A stretch of 64,000 nucleotides of DNA from Bacteroidota bacterium (GCA_023393915.1 JAEXBS010000058.1:62001-126000); one strand, 5' to 3'; positions 1 to 9,055 are shown, counted from the stretch's first letter. The notes: a model not told the origin generated them from the sequence alone. Program-made: numbers and translations.

Positions 1-878
1 CCTTCTAGCTGTACGCTTAGTGGATAATAGTAGCCGTCTTTGCATGAAAATCTCAATGCATTCTTATCTGCTTCTATGGTGCCTGGTTCACTTTTAATTA
101 GGGATTCTTCGTAGCGTCCTTCAAATATCTTGAACGATTTTATTTCCCCAGAGATTTCAATTTCAGTAAAACTGGAAGGGTAGGGAGATAGTCCTCTTAC
201 AAAATCGTATACTTTTTTTGAGGATTGATTGAAGTCGATTCGCATATCGTCTTTGAAGATTTTATATGCAGTTTTTTCCTCTATAGTGCTTTTCTGTTCT
301 TTAGGTTGAAGGTTGTCTAGAGAAAGACCGTCAAGTGTTTCAATGATGGTGTCAGCGCCCGTTACCATAAGCTTATCGTGCAGGGTGCCTGCAGTATCTT
401 CCGGAGTTATTTCTACTTGATTTTGTAGAAGTATTTTTCCTTCATCAATTTTTTCATTGATAAAAAATGTGGTTACTCCAGTAAGTGTCTCCCCATTCAT
501 AATGGCATAATTGATTGGTGCTGCACCCCGATAATCGGGAAGAAGGGAAGCGTGGAGGTTAAAAGTACCCATCGGTGGAATCTCGAAAAGAATCTTTGGC
601 ATCATTCGAAACGCTACCACAACAAATACATCTGCCTTTAGGTTTTTCATTTTCTCCAAAAACTCGGGATCCCGAAGTTTTTCTGGTTGAAATAAAGGCA
701 AATTTTCTTCTAGGGCGTACTGCTTTACTGCAGAATATTTGATTTTTTGTCCCCTCCCTGCTAATTTGTCTGTAGAGGTGACCACTCCCACAATCTCATG
801 AAGGGATTGATGAATAGATTCAAGCGCGTGCTTTGCGAATTCAGGAGTTCCGAAAAATACAATTCTAAGTGGTTTCAT
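1..878 (-). CDS. fmt: Methionyl-tRNA formyltransferase (C-terminus cut by window edge)
   Basis: Formylates the amino group of initiator Met-tRNA with 10-formyl-THF in the cytoplasm. The translation begins MKPLRIVFFGTPEFAKHALE, with the Rossmann-type FFGTPEFA motif. Around residue 110 it has NLHASLLPDYRGAAPINYAI, which carries the formyltransferase HxSLLPxYRGAAP signature. About 292 codons are visible, against roughly 315 for the family, so only the end of the C-terminal tRNA-binding domain is missing. It lies 38 bases downstream of recQ on the same strand but has its own TAnnTTTG box at 883-890. The ATG is four bases from that box, which predicts a leaderless mRNA. Confidence 0.95.
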   Translation of the reverse strand, partial: MKPLRIVFFGTPEFAKHALESIHQSLHEIVGVVTSTDKLAGRGQKIKYSAVKQYALEENLPLFQPEKLRDPEFLEKMKNLKADVFVVVAFRMMPKILFEIPPMGTFNLHASLLPDYRGAAPINYAIMNGETLTGVTTFFINEKIDEGKILLQNQVEITPEDTAGTLHDKLMVTGADTIIETLDGLSLDNLQPKEQKSTIEEKTAYKIFKDDMRIDFNQSSKKVYDFVRGLSPYPSSFTEIEISGEIKSFKIFEGRYEESLIKSEPGTIEADKNALRFSCKDGYYYPLSVQLE

Positions 879-882
879 ACTG

Positions 883-890
883 CAAATATA
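883..890 (-). promoter_or_regulatory. -7 box of fmt, leaderless arrangement
   Basis: On the minus strand the sequence reads TATATTTG, matching the Bacteroidota TAnnTTTG element. The fmt ATG begins four bases after the final G, so transcription should start at or next to the A of ATG. I see no clear TTG (-33) element. Confidence 0.6.
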
Positions 891-916
891 GGATACAAAA
901 CTAAGAGATACTAGAG

Positions 917-2815
917 CTAGGCCGGACGGTAAGTTCTAAAATCCTTCATTTGGATCCGACCTTCATCTAGGAGTTCGATGAGTGCTATCTGTAAATCTTC
1001 TTTTGAGTAATAGCCCATTTCGCTACTTAATTCCGTCAAAGTTTTAGGACTTTCTTTCAGGCATTCTAATAACTCATCAGCAACACTTGTTTCAAGATTT
1101 TTATTGTCTAAGCGTTTGCAATTGCTGCAATTATGGCAATCTCCTGTCGGGTTTTCGCCAAAATAACGTAGGAGCATATTCATTTTGCAGTGAGACGCTT
1201 CTTTTAGAAAATATTTCATTTCTTCCCACTTTTGAAATTTGTTTTTTTGTAAACTATAATAAAGTGGGTACAAAGTCGCATCTAAAAATCGAGAATCGCG
1301 ATTTCTTAGAAATCGAATCGAAGGAGCACTTCCATCAATATACCACGCCAGCTCCGAATTTGTAAAGGTTTGAAGTTTTTCTTTTAATTCTTGGGGTGGG
1401 ATGCCTGTTTTTTTTGATAAGTTTTCTTCCGAGAAAAATACTCTTTCTCGGTAGAGACCCGGTAAATTTCTAAAGAGCAGTTCCATGAATTCAGCTTGAG
1501 AAGGAGGTAAGAGGTCAAGCTCTTCTGGTGCTACAAAGATTTTTAAAGTCGAAGGTGCTGTATAATCTCCAAAGAATAGCAATTCGTGTTGGTGAAGAAA
1601 GTAAATTAGGTTTTTAACTTTTATTGGAGAGCAACCGCTTAATCGAGATAGGCGCTCTAGGGAAAAAGGGAAAGTTCGATCACTATAATCGCCTTCTGCA
1701 ATTTGAAAAAGTGAAAAGAGCGTTGAATGAATTCTTTGGTATTCTTCTTTGCTTAAGAATTGGGAAGAAAGTAGGGAGTCAAAGTCATTAATTTCTTTCT
1801 CATTGTACAGAAGTACGGCTAAACTCGGCCTATTGTCTCTTCCGGCTCTTCCGATTTCTTGATAGTAGTTCTCAATGGTAGAGGGGACATTAAAATGGAC
1901 CACTAGACGGACGTCCGGCTTGTCTATACCCATTCCAAACGCATTGGTTGATATAAGCACCTGGGAGGTGGATTGCAGCCATTGGTTTTGCTTTTTTCTT
2001 TTTTCGCTTCCTTTGAGGCCTGCATGATAATAATCTACTCTTGTGATTCCACGGGATTTTAGAAATTCGGATAGTCTCTGTGATTCGTTTCGGGATCGAA
2101 CATAAATGAGTCCTGAATGAGGATGGGTTCTTAGAAGTTCTAAAACCCGTTCGTATTTTTGATTCGTTTCTTCGAAAACCAAACTTAAGTTGTCACGCTT
2201 GAAACTTTGACGAAATACTTCCGGATTTTTTAAACCTAATGTTTCTTTAATCTCGCTTAGAACACGAGGAGTTGCAGTTGCGGTAAGGGCAAGGCAGGGT
2301 ACCGAGAGGAACTGCTCTCGAAAGGGTTTAATGTTTCGGTAACTGGGGCGAAAATCCTGTCCCCATTGAGAAACGCAGTGGGCTTCATCTATGGCCAGAA
2401 AAGAGATTTGGATTTCGGGAAGGTCTTGTAAAAACTGGGCGCTTTGTAATCTTTCAGGGGATATAAAGAGCATAGAGGTAATTCCTTCTTTGCAACGAAA
2501 GAGAATTTGGTCGATTTCGTGATCTTCAAGTTCATGGGAAAGGTATTCCGCTTCAATGCCCTGACTTTTTAGTTTTTGTACTTGGTCCCGCATCAGAGCA
2601 AGCAGGGGAGAGATAATAAGAGCGGTTCCTTCTAGAAATAAAGCGGGAAGTTGATAACATAATGATTTTCCACCTCCTGTGGGTAAAAGGCCTAAGGTGT
2701 CTTTTCCTGCAACGAGGGAATCAATGATCTCTTCTTGTAAATCTCGAAAAGAAGCGTAGCCCCAGTATGCTTTAAGGGTCTCATATTTTATCTTTTGGTA
2801 CTGCTCTTTCACCAT
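917..2815 (-). CDS. recQ: ATP-dependent DNA helicase RecQ
   Basis: A superfamily 2, 3'-5' DNA helicase for recombination and repair. Walker A is GLLPTGGGKS with K50. The DEAH box is at residues 143-146, followed by the RecQ aromatic-rich loop HCVSQWGQDFRP. Motif VI is QEIGRAGRDNRP. A zinc-binding region follows (Cys residues in SHCKMN and DCHNCSNC). The last part carries a winged-helix RQC-like segment, and no HRDC domain is evident. The 632 residues are close to usual RecQ length. The ATG at 2815 directly precedes a conserved-looking N-terminus. fmt lies just downstream on the same strand. Confidence 0.93.
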   Translation of the reverse strand: MVKEQYQKIKYETLKAYWGYASFRDLQEEIIDSLVAGKDTLGLLPTGGGKSLCYQLPALFLEGTALIISPLLALMRDQVQKLKSQGIEAEYLSHELEDHEIDQILFRCKEGITSMLFISPERLQSAQFLQDLPEIQISFLAIDEAHCVSQWGQDFRPSYRNIKPFREQFLSVPCLALTATATPRVLSEIKETLGLKNPEVFRQSFKRDNLSLVFEETNQKYERVLELLRTHPHSGLIYVRSRNESQRLSEFLKSRGITRVDYYHAGLKGSEKRKKQNQWLQSTSQVLISTNAFGMGIDKPDVRLVVHFNVPSTIENYYQEIGRAGRDNRPSLAVLLYNEKEINDFDSLLSSQFLSKEEYQRIHSTLFSLFQIAEGDYSDRTFPFSLERLSRLSGCSPIKVKNLIYFLHQHELLFFGDYTAPSTLKIFVAPEELDLLPPSQAEFMELLFRNLPGLYRERVFFSEENLSKKTGIPPQELKEKLQTFTNSELAWYIDGSAPSIRFLRNRDSRFLDATLYPLYYSLQKNKFQKWEEMKYFLKEASHCKMNMLLRYFGENPTGDCHNCSNCKRLDNKNLETSVADELLECLKESPKTLTELSSEMGYYSKEDLQIALIELLDEGRIQMKDFRTYRPA

Positions 2816-2843
2816 GAGGTAAAATTAGGTATAATAAATAAAA

Positions 2844-2867
2844 AAAGTCACGCATTTGCGTGACTTT
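2844..2867 (-). terminator. Rho-independent terminator of the OmpA-family gene
   Basis: An 11-base perfect stem (AAAGTCACGCA / TGCGTGACTTT) lies between the ompA-like stop and the recQ start. On the minus strand it is followed by a run of T, which orients it to the porin gene. Confidence 0.85.
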
Positions 2868-2889
2868 ATATAAGTGAGTTAGACTCTTC

Positions 2890-4308
2890 TTAGTTAGTTT
2901 CGAAGTAAACTCTACGGTTTGCTCTGTTTTTCCATTCAGGGCATTTTGTATGAGGATTACATTCTGGGTATTTAAGGTCTTTTTCTCCTCTACCCACTGC
3001 GTTTAATCTAGTACCGTCTACACCGTTTTCGATAAGATAGTTTTTAACGCTTCCAGCTCTTCTTTCAGAAAGACCTTGGTTGTAAGCATCTGATCCTGCA
3101 GTATCTGTTCCACCAACTACGTTGTAGTTTCCAGTAGAAGAGTTAATGTAGTTTGCAGCATTGTTAAGGATTGGACGGTTAGATGGAAGTACTCTGTCTG
3201 AATCAAAATCAAACTCGATTCCTTCTAGCGCTCTTGTATCATCGCTAACAATTCCTTGCCCTGTAGGACATCCGTTGTTTTCAACTGGACCTGGAACAGT
3301 AACACACTTGTCGTATAGATCGATTACACCATCAAGGTCAGTGTCTAGTGCTACACCAGCACCGTCAACTCTAGCTCCTGCTGGAGTATCTAATTCTCTA
3401 TCCCAATCGTCACAAACTCCATCGTTGTCTGCATCACCTTTTTTACAAACTTCAACATCTTGATTTCTCTTTTCAAGTACATCCATTTTGTAATAGATTT
3501 CTTGAAGTGGATCATGCCACATTAGGTGACTCTCGTGTTGTCCTAGTTTTAGGGAAAGACCTAAAGTTGCATTCCAGAAGCTAGCACCTGCACCTCCTGA
3601 AGTAGCAACACCGTCAAAGATGTCGTCACCAGTCATTACATACATTGCTCTACCTTCTAAATCAATTCTTCTGTTTACTTTGTACTTAACTCCAGCACCC
3701 GCTTGTCCGAATGGAGAACCTAATTTGAAAGGCTTCACTTCGTGAGCTAATCTCTGTCCTGCAGCATCTTCAACATAAGCTCTATAAGCTAAAGTACCAA
3801 TACCTGCGTATCCATGAAGTGCCCAACGGTAAGGAGACTGGTTGTCTACTCTACGGAAAAGGTTAGAGAAGTTGATGTCTCCTAAGATGGAGATTGCATC
3901 GTACTGAGTTCTACCAGCAATTTGGCTACCTACCGCGTTATCTGTTTTCGTGTTGAAGTCACCTTGTCTTGTTTCTCCTCTATCGTACTGTAATTTAAGT
4001 CCGAAAGCATGAGAAATAGCTTTGTCAACACTTAAATAAGCAGAATAACCGAAAACGTTCTTACCTGCATCACCGTCTTCTTTCAAAGAGATAAGGTTTG
4101 CTGAATGCTGAAGTAATGGAACTCCGGCACCGGCAGAAATACTCCAGTCGTTGAATCTTTTAGATTCTTGTGTGAACGCACTCACGTTTGCTGAACCCGA
4201 AGTGTATGTGTTCGGGTACACATCGCTAGTTACGGCAACTGAATCTTGTGCATAAACTGCTGCTGGCAAAGCTAAGGCCAACGCAACACTTGCTAAATTT
4301 AGTTTCAT
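2890..4308 (-). CDS. OmpA family outer-membrane protein with TSP3 calcium-binding repeats
   Basis: A major outer-membrane protein that links the membrane to peptidoglycan. The signal peptide is MKLNLASVALALALPAAVYA with cleavage before QD. Residues about 50-260 look like an N-terminal beta-barrel domain. Two thrombospondin type 3-like Asp-rich repeats follow (KGDADNDGVCDDWD and DTDLDGVIDLYDKC). The C-terminal OmpA domain starts at IEFDFDSDRVLPSNRPIL and includes LSERRAGSVKNYLIENGVD, with peptidoglycan-binding positions typical of the family. It is a single gene with its own terminator. The mature N-terminus resembles the abundant OmpA-like porins of the Chryseobacterium group; that is from memory, not a search. 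Confidence 0.9.
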   Translation of the reverse strand: MKLNLASVALALALPAAVYAQDSVAVTSDVYPNTYTSGSANVSAFTQESKRFNDWSISAGAGVPLLQHSANLISLKEDGDAGKNVFGYSAYLSVDKAISHAFGLKLQYDRGETRQGDFNTKTDNAVGSQIAGRTQYDAISILGDINFSNLFRRVDNQSPYRWALHGYAGIGTLAYRAYVEDAAGQRLAHEVKPFKLGSPFGQAGAGVKYKVNRRIDLEGRAMYVMTGDDIFDGVATSGGAGASFWNATLGLSLKLGQHESHLMWHDPLQEIYYKMDVLEKRNQDVEVCKKGDADNDGVCDDWDRELDTPAGARVDGAGVALDTDLDGVIDLYDKCVTVPGPVENNGCPTGQGIVSDDTRALEGIEFDFDSDRVLPSNRPILNNAANYINSSTGNYNVVGGTDTAGSDAYNQGLSERRAGSVKNYLIENGVDGTRLNAVGRGEKDLKYPECNPHTKCPEWKNRANRRVYFETN

Positions 4309-4520
4309 AAAATATATTTTTAGTTAATAAATGATTCTTTTTGATGGTCCCTTTTTCTAGCTTACTTTCTTAAGAAGAAAGATAGTTAAAAAAGGTTAAA
4401 TCACTATTACAATTTGCATGCCAAAAATGCCTGTTAAAATTAGTAAATTGTTACATAATTCACATATTTTAACATTTGAACACGATTTTATATGCTTTGC
4501 ATTGTCATTTTGTTTAATAG

Positions 4521-4952
4521 CTATAGTCGATCTACTGCCTCTAACTCACGAAGTAATTCCATTGAAAATTCCCTTTTATTAAGGTGTTTATCGTGAGGGA
4601 TACTAAGGGTTGGACTCTCGAAATGAATACCGTCGTAGAGTACTATATCAATATCTATAATGCGATCCGAATAGCCACCCATTTCGCGTGAATCCTTTTC
4701 CCTTCCCATTTGTTTTTCAATGATCTTCAAGTTCTTAAGAAGCTCTATAGGAGAAAGACTTGTTTCTATTTCAGCGGCGAAGTTATAAAAAATTGAGCTA
4801 CTTTCATACTCTACAGGTAAGGATTTCATTACAGATGTTTCTCGGAGAATAGGACCTATATTTTCAATTATCCTTAATCGAGCTTCTTCAAGGTTCTTTT
4901 CGGGGTTATTTAGATTGCTTCCAAGTAACAAAATGGCAGATCTTAACGACAT
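4521..4952 (-). CDS. folK: 2-amino-4-hydroxy-6-hydroxymethyldihydropteridine pyrophosphokinase
   Basis: Transfers pyrophosphate from ATP to 6-hydroxymethyl-dihydropterin, the step before dihydropteroate synthase in folate synthesis. The N-terminus AILLLGSNLNNPEKNL has the LGSN signature. The catalytic stretch includes GREKDSREMGGYSDRIIDID, and then the SIPHDKHLNKREF region. The 143 residues are a little short for the family but complete. The start at 4952 is fixed by LLLGSN only about 8 residues in. Divergent sppA begins 14-32 bases away, so the two promoters must overlap or lie inside the opposing genes. Confidence 0.94.
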   Translation of the reverse strand: MSLRSAILLLGSNLNNPEKNLEEARLRIIENIGPILRETSVMKSLPVEYESSSIFYNFAAEIETSLSPIELLKNLKIIEKQMGREKDSREMGGYSDRIIDIDIVLYDGIHFESPTLSIPHDKHLNKREFSMELLRELEAVDRL

Positions 4953-4984
4953 ATTGGATTCATTAAATGTTGAAATCGAAAGTT

Positions 4985-6742
4985 ATGAAAAGTTTTTTCA
5001 AGAACGTACTTGCCTGTATTGTTGCCTTCTTTATAGTAGGGGCACTCCTAATAGGTTTTTTCTTTATTATACTTATAGTAGGCAGTATTAGTGGAGAAAG
5101 CAAAGTGAAAGTACAGGACAGTTCTGTACTAACACTGACATCAAAAACTATTGTCGTTGACAGTCCCACTGAGATGAATGAAGGTTTGTTTTCCATGCCT
5201 TCCGATGAGACCAAAGTGTTGGTCTATGACGTAGTAAAGGCAATTAATGCAGCAAAAACGGATGATAAAATTAAAGGAATCTCTTTGGAAGCGGATTTTA
5301 TTTATGCTGGCTTCACCCAACTTACCAATATCAGAGAAGCATTAGAGGATTTTAAGAAGAGTGGGAAGTTTGTTTATGCTTACGGTAATACGGTAACTCA
5401 ATCAGGATATTACTTAAGTTCTGTAGCTCAAGAGTACCATTTAAATCCGATGGGGTTTATTGACTTAAAAGGACTAAGTGCGGAGGTCGTATTTTTCAAG
5501 AACTTCATTGATAAGTACGGGATTGGAATGGATGTGCTTCGACACGGTCAGTTTAAAGCGGCAGTGGAGCCGTTCATTGAAAATTCCATCTCAGAGGAAA
5601 ATAAAGAACAGCTCTCAACTTTGCTCGGAGATTTATGGGGTAAGATGTCTTCCGAGATAGCTGAAAGTAGAAAAATATCGAATGCAACACTCCAAGTAAC
5701 GGCAGATTCCCTTGTGGCTATTTTGCCTGAAGAGCCACTAAGGAGAAAACTGGTTGATGCAGAAAGTCAATTCAGTCAGTACGAGACCCTGCTTAAAAAG
5801 AAAGTAGGAGTGAAAGAAGATAAAAAATTGCAACGAATCTCTTTTCCAAAATACATCAAATCGATTAAAGACAATGAGAAAAGTAAGGAGTCTCATGTCG
5901 CTGTGCTTTATGCAAGTGGAAGTATAATGAACGGTGAAGGTTCAGACAATATTTACTCAACTACTTTCAGAGAGCATATTCAGAAATTGAAAGACGATGA
6001 TAAAGTGAAAGCTGTAGTATTTCGTGTCAATTCGCCAGGAGGAAGTGCAAATGCATCGGAAGAGATTCTTTATGAACTATCCGAATTGAAGAAGAAAAAA
6101 CCTTTGGTAATTTCTTTTGGTGACTATGCGGCTTCTGGTGGATATTATATTGCTATGGCTGGTGATCGTATTTATTCCGAACCTGGAACTGTTACCGGTT
6201 CAATCGGGGTCTTTGGTATGATACCTAATATGAAAGAATTGGCTGAACGCAATGGAATTCGATCCGATGTAGTGCAAACAAATTCCAATGCACTTTACCA
6301 TTCTAATCTACAGGGACTCTCTCAGGGGGCAAGATCAGTGCTTAGTCGTTCCATTGAAGCCACCTACAAAAGATTTGTATACTGGGTGACAAAGAACCGT
6401 AAGCAATCCTTTGAGCAAATTGATGCTATAGGAGGAGGAAGAGTCTGGTCTGGAATTAAAGCCAAAGAGCTTGGACTCGTCGATGAACTAGGTACACTGA
6501 ACGATGCGGTTTTAGATGCTGCTAAAAGAGCGAAATTATCCGAATACAGTGTATCCTCTTATCCAAAGAAAGTATCTTTCTATGAAGAATTAATGAAGGA
6601 TTTAAATAGCGATCAACTTCAGAGTAAAATTATTGAAAGAAAACTCGGGGCCGAAAACTATAAATTATTTGAACTGCTTTTCTCTCCGGATCCACAAAAT
6701 AAGATTATGGCAGAGTCGTTCTACCGAATCAAGATGAACTAA
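4985..6742 (+). CDS. sppA: Signal peptide peptidase SppA, 67K type (S49 family)
   Basis: A membrane-anchored serine protease that degrades cleaved signal peptides. I chose the ATG at 4985 (MKSFFKNVLACIVAFFIVGA) over an in-frame ATG at 4967, because the single transmembrane anchor then begins directly. The protein has two S49 repeats. In the first, the general base Lys is in GQFKAAVEPF (K191). In the second, the nucleophile Ser is in YAASGGYYIAM (S384), preceded by VFRVNSPGGSANASEEI. At 585 residues it matches the double-domain form. A terminator follows at 6762. It is divergent from folK. Confidence 0.93.
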   Translation: MKSFFKNVLACIVAFFIVGALLIGFFFIILIVGSISGESKVKVQDSSVLTLTSKTIVVDSPTEMNEGLFSMPSDETKVLVYDVVKAINAAKTDDKIKGISLEADFIYAGFTQLTNIREALEDFKKSGKFVYAYGNTVTQSGYYLSSVAQEYHLNPMGFIDLKGLSAEVVFFKNFIDKYGIGMDVLRHGQFKAAVEPFIENSISEENKEQLSTLLGDLWGKMSSEIAESRKISNATLQVTADSLVAILPEEPLRRKLVDAESQFSQYETLLKKKVGVKEDKKLQRISFPKYIKSIKDNEKSKESHVAVLYASGSIMNGEGSDNIYSTTFREHIQKLKDDDKVKAVVFRVNSPGGSANASEEILYELSELKKKKPLVISFGDYAASGGYYIAMAGDRIYSEPGTVTGSIGVFGMIPNMKELAERNGIRSDVVQTNSNALYHSNLQGLSQGARSVLSRSIEATYKRFVYWVTKNRKQSFEQIDAIGGGRVWSGIKAKELGLVDELGTLNDAVLDAAKRAKLSEYSVSSYPKKVSFYEELMKDLNSDQLQSKIIERKLGAENYKLFELLFSPDPQNKIMAESFYRIKMN

Positions 6743-6761
6743 AAACTAAGCAAGTTACCTT

Positions 6762-6794
6762 AAAGCGCTTCTATAAAATAGGGGCGCTTTTATT
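6762..6794 (+). terminator. Terminator of sppA
   Basis: Stem AAAGCGC / GCGCTTT with a 15-base loop, followed by a T-rich stretch 20 bases after the sppA stop. Confidence 0.7.
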
Positions 6795-6908
6795 TCCTAT
6801 AAAGTAAGGGAAAACTGAGAGCTAAGTGTTCAAGCTTTCTCTTGTGATACTACTAACGAGCTCTCACAGTAGGTCACCCATAATTTACAGCGAACTTAGG
6901 GGTATAAA

Positions 6909-6935
6909 AAAGACTTCTGAAGTTCAGAAGTCTTT
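6909..6935 (-). terminator. Terminator downstream of the GlsB/YeaQ gene
   Basis: A 13-base perfect stem (AAAGACTTCTGAA / TTCAGAAGTCTTT). On the minus strand it is followed by six T. The plus-strand side is T-rich only weakly, so it mainly serves the minus-strand gene ending at 6993. Confidence 0.8.
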
Positions 6936-6992
6936 CTTAAAGATTTTTGAATCGATCTCTTTTCAATAGAGAAGGATTTTTAAGACAATCGC

Positions 6993-7244
6993 TTACCTTT
7001 TGGTGGCCATCCCGTAAATCCACAGAACAATTAGTGCGCCTACTACAGCCAGAGCCATGCTTCCAAAGCTAAAACTGTTCACGTCGCCTAATCCTAATAG
7101 ACTTCCAACGAACCCACCAACGAAGGCTCCAACGATTCCTAAAATAATGGTCATTAGCCAACCCATGCTTTGATTCCCAGGCATGATCATTTTTGCTAAA
7201 GCACCGGCGATAAGACCAAAAATAATCCAAGTTAAAATACCCAT
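6993..7244 (-). CDS. GlsB/YeaQ/YmgE family small membrane protein
   Basis: An 83-residue integral membrane protein with three hydrophobic segments. It has the family pattern ITWIIFGLIAGALAKMIMPG-like N-terminus (GILTWIIFGLIAGALAKMIM), a glycine-rich middle (GIVGAFVGGFVGSLLGLG) and a C-terminal hydrophobic helix. The family (transglycosylase-associated) is linked to stress responses, but its biochemical role is unknown. It is monocistronic, with a terminator at 6909-6935. The flanking 6743-6992 region holds only the two terminators and a weak hairpin. Confidence 0.85.
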   Translation of the reverse strand: MGILTWIIFGLIAGALAKMIMPGNQSMGWLMTIILGIVGAFVGGFVGSLLGLGDVNSFSFGSMALAVVGALIVLWIYGMATKR

Positions 7245-7370
7245 AGTTTAAATTTTTAAATGTTATTAATTAAAATGATTTGCTTAAGAATAAGCTAAAA
7301 TTACACCAAAAACTTAATTGAAATGGGATAGATTGAAAAATTGTAACAATTACGATAAATTATAAAAATC

Positions 7371-8327
7371 CTAGTTTCTTCGAGTAAAGAACGAGGAAAC
7401 GAATTCCTTCGCATTGAAAACTTGCAGATCTTGCATTTTTTCACCTACTCCAATGTACTTAACAGGAATTTGAAATTGATCTGAAATACCAATTACGACA
7501 CCTCCTTTTGCAGTTCCGTCGAGCTTGGTAACAGCAAGAGCACTTACTTCTGTTGCAGCGGTAAACTGTCGCGCTTGTTCAAAGGCATTTTGCCCTGTGG
7601 ATCCGTCCAAAACCAAAAGGATCTCGTGGGGAGCATCAGGAATTACCTTTTGCATGACTCTTTTGATCTTCGTGAGTTCGTTCATAAGGTTGACCTTATT
7701 ATGAAGCCTTCCGGCCGTATCGATTAGAACGACATCGGCACCTTGAGCTTGAGCGCTTTGAACGGTGTCAAAAGCAACAGAAGCGGGATCCGAACCCATG
7801 GCTTGTTTTACAATTGGAACGCCCACTCTCTCGCTCCAAATGACTAGCTGATCAACAGCGGCTGCTCTAAAGGTATCGGCTGCTCCAAGGACTACAGATT
7901 TCCCTTCAGATTTAAAACGGTGTGCTAGCTTTCCGATCGTTGTAGTCTTACCCACACCGTTCACGCCAACGACCATAATAACGTATGGTTTTTTCTCTTG
8001 CTCCTCAATTTGAGAGTCCGGCCTTGAATTGTCTACAACCAGAGCTGTGATTTCTTCTTTTAATATACGATCAAGCTCTTCGGTTCCAAAGTATTTATCC
8101 TTTGCAACCCGGTTTTCGATTCTCTCGATGATTTTGATGGTCGTGGAGGCTCCCACATCTGAAGCGATCAGAATCTCTTCTAAATCGTCAAGTACCTCGT
8201 CATCGACTTTGCTTTTGCCGGCGACCGCTTTTGATATTTTTTCAAAAAAACCAGTAGATGACTTTTCAAGTCCTTCGTCTAGGGATTGTTTTTCTTCTTT
8301 TGTAAATATTTTTTTGAACCAGCTCAT
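7371..8327 (-). CDS. ftsY: Signal recognition particle receptor FtsY
   Basis: An SRP GTPase that docks ribosome-SRP complexes at the inner membrane. I start it at 8327 (MSWFKKIFTKEEKQSLDEGL), not at 8372, because the family N-terminus and a TAnnTTTG box at 8350-8357 fit only that ATG. The acidic A domain is nearly absent, as in many Bacteroidota. The N domain occupies residues about 20-105. The G domain has GVNGVGKTT (121-129), DTFRAAAVDQL, DTAGRLHNK and TKLDGTAKGG. The protein is 318 residues. It lies downstream of the DUF4295 gene and its terminator, with its own promoter. Confidence 0.95.
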   Translation of the reverse strand: MSWFKKIFTKEEKQSLDEGLEKSSTGFFEKISKAVAGKSKVDDEVLDDLEEILIASDVGASTTIKIIERIENRVAKDKYFGTEELDRILKEEITALVVDNSRPDSQIEEQEKKPYVIMVVGVNGVGKTTTIGKLAHRFKSEGKSVVLGAADTFRAAAVDQLVIWSERVGVPIVKQAMGSDPASVAFDTVQSAQAQGADVVLIDTAGRLHNKVNLMNELTKIKRVMQKVIPDAPHEILLVLDGSTGQNAFEQARQFTAATEVSALAVTKLDGTAKGGVVIGISDQFQIPVKYIGVGEKMQDLQVFNAKEFVSSFFTRRN

Positions 8328-8349
8328 GCCTTCAATTTGGGGTTGTTTG

Positions 8350-8357
8350 CAAAGATA
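8350..8357 (-). promoter_or_regulatory. -7 box of ftsY
   Basis: The minus strand reads TATCTTTG, 22 bases before the ATG at 8327. It lies inside the open frame that would extend to 8372, which argues against the longer start. Confidence 0.6.
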
Positions 8358-8362
8358 AACTA

Positions 8363-8391
8363 AAAAAACCACCTGATTTCAGGTAGTTTTT
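8363..8391 (-). terminator. Terminator of the rpmB-rpmG-DUF4295 operon
   Basis: A stem of about 12 pairs (AAAACTACCTGA / TCAGGTGGTTTT on the minus strand, with one G-T wobble), followed by T. It lies between the DUF4295 stop and the ftsY promoter. Confidence 0.8.
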
Positions 8392-8413
8392 CTATTATAT
8401 CGTAAGAAGTTGC

Positions 8414-8566
8414 TTATTTTTTCAGAAAAGCATCGACATCGTCGGCGCTCATTACTCTCTCTTCGAAAACGTATGCTCCCGTTTTCTGAGATTTCACCAT
8501 CTTAACAACTTTGGTTAATTTCTTGGATGATCCATCCTTCAGGGATGCTACTACTTTTTTTGCCAT
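8414..8566 (-). CDS. DUF4295 family protein
   Basis: A 50-residue basic protein starting MAKKVVASLKDGSSKKLTKV and ending DDVDAFLKK. DUF4295 is a Bacteroidota family that recurrently sits beside the genes for ribosomal proteins L28 and L33, as here (22 bases after rpmG). This suggests a ribosome-associated role, but none is established to my knowledge. The operon ends in the terminator at 8363-8391. Small size and high lysine content fit a ribosomal or rRNA-binding protein (inference). Confidence 0.88.
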   Translation of the reverse strand: MAKKVVASLKDGSSKKLTKVVKMVKSQKTGAYVFEERVMSADDVDAFLKK

Positions 8567-8588
8567 TGTAAAACGTCTTTAAAAAAGG

Positions 8589-8771
8589 TTACTTAATTTC
8601 TTTATGAACAGTGTACTTTTTAAGTACTGGATTGTATTTCTTCAGCTCCAGTCTTTCTGTAGTGTTCTTCTTATTTTTGGTGGTAATGTATCTACTCATT
8701 CCAGCCATGCCTGTCTCCTTGTGCTCTGTGCACTCAAGAATTACTTGAACTCTATTTCCTTTTTTCGCCAT
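8589..8771 (-). CDS. rpmG: 50S ribosomal protein L33
   Basis: A 60-residue protein of the large ribosomal subunit. It begins [20 protein letters not shown] and contains [20 protein letters not shown], typical of L33. It lacks the usual zinc Cys pairs at both ends (only one Cys, in ECTEH), so it looks like the Cys-free (C-) form. It lies five bases after rpmB in the same operon. Confidence 0.95.
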   Translation of the reverse strand: MAKKGNRVQVILECTEHKETGMAGMSRYITTKNKKNTTERLELKKYNPVLKKYTVHKEIK

Positions 8772-8776
8772 TGCTG

Positions 8777-9016
8777 TTATTTTTTAATAAATCCGTTTCT
8801 AACTCCTCTTTCAACAGCTTCTTCAATACCGATTCTGTTGATTATTCTAAGTCCGTGCGCTGAAACTTTTAAAGTAATGCTTTCTTCAGTTTCTGGCAGG
8901 TGGAATTTCTTTTCCAATAAATTAATCTCAAAACGTCTCTTCGTTTTGTTGTTCGCGTGAGAAACGTTGTTACCAACCATTGCACGCTTTCCTGTTATTT
9001 GGCAAATTCTTGACAT
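8777..9016 (-). CDS. rpmB: 50S ribosomal protein L28
   Basis: A 79-residue large-subunit protein. The N-terminus [20 protein letters not shown] and the following [12 protein letters not shown] are the L28 signature. It is the first gene of rpmB-rpmG-DUF4295. A strong promoter (TAATTTTG box at 9056-9063 on the minus strand) lies about 40 bases upstream. Confidence 0.97.
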   Translation of the reverse strand: MSRICQITGKRAMVGNNVSHANNKTKRRFEINLLEKKFHLPETEESITLKVSAHGLRIINRIGIEEAVERGVRNGFIKK

Positions 9017-9055
9017 ATCTCGATGTTCTTTTTACGACTTAATTATTTGAGAGTG

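Noticed and set aside
917..2815. RecQ lacking an HRDC domain read as truncated
   Set aside because: The length and zinc/winged-helix region are complete, and many RecQ proteins lack HRDC.
8029..8358. 109-codon plus-strand frame opposite ftsY
   Set aside because: A Ser-rich shadow of the FtsY frame that overlaps the ftsY promoter and terminator region.
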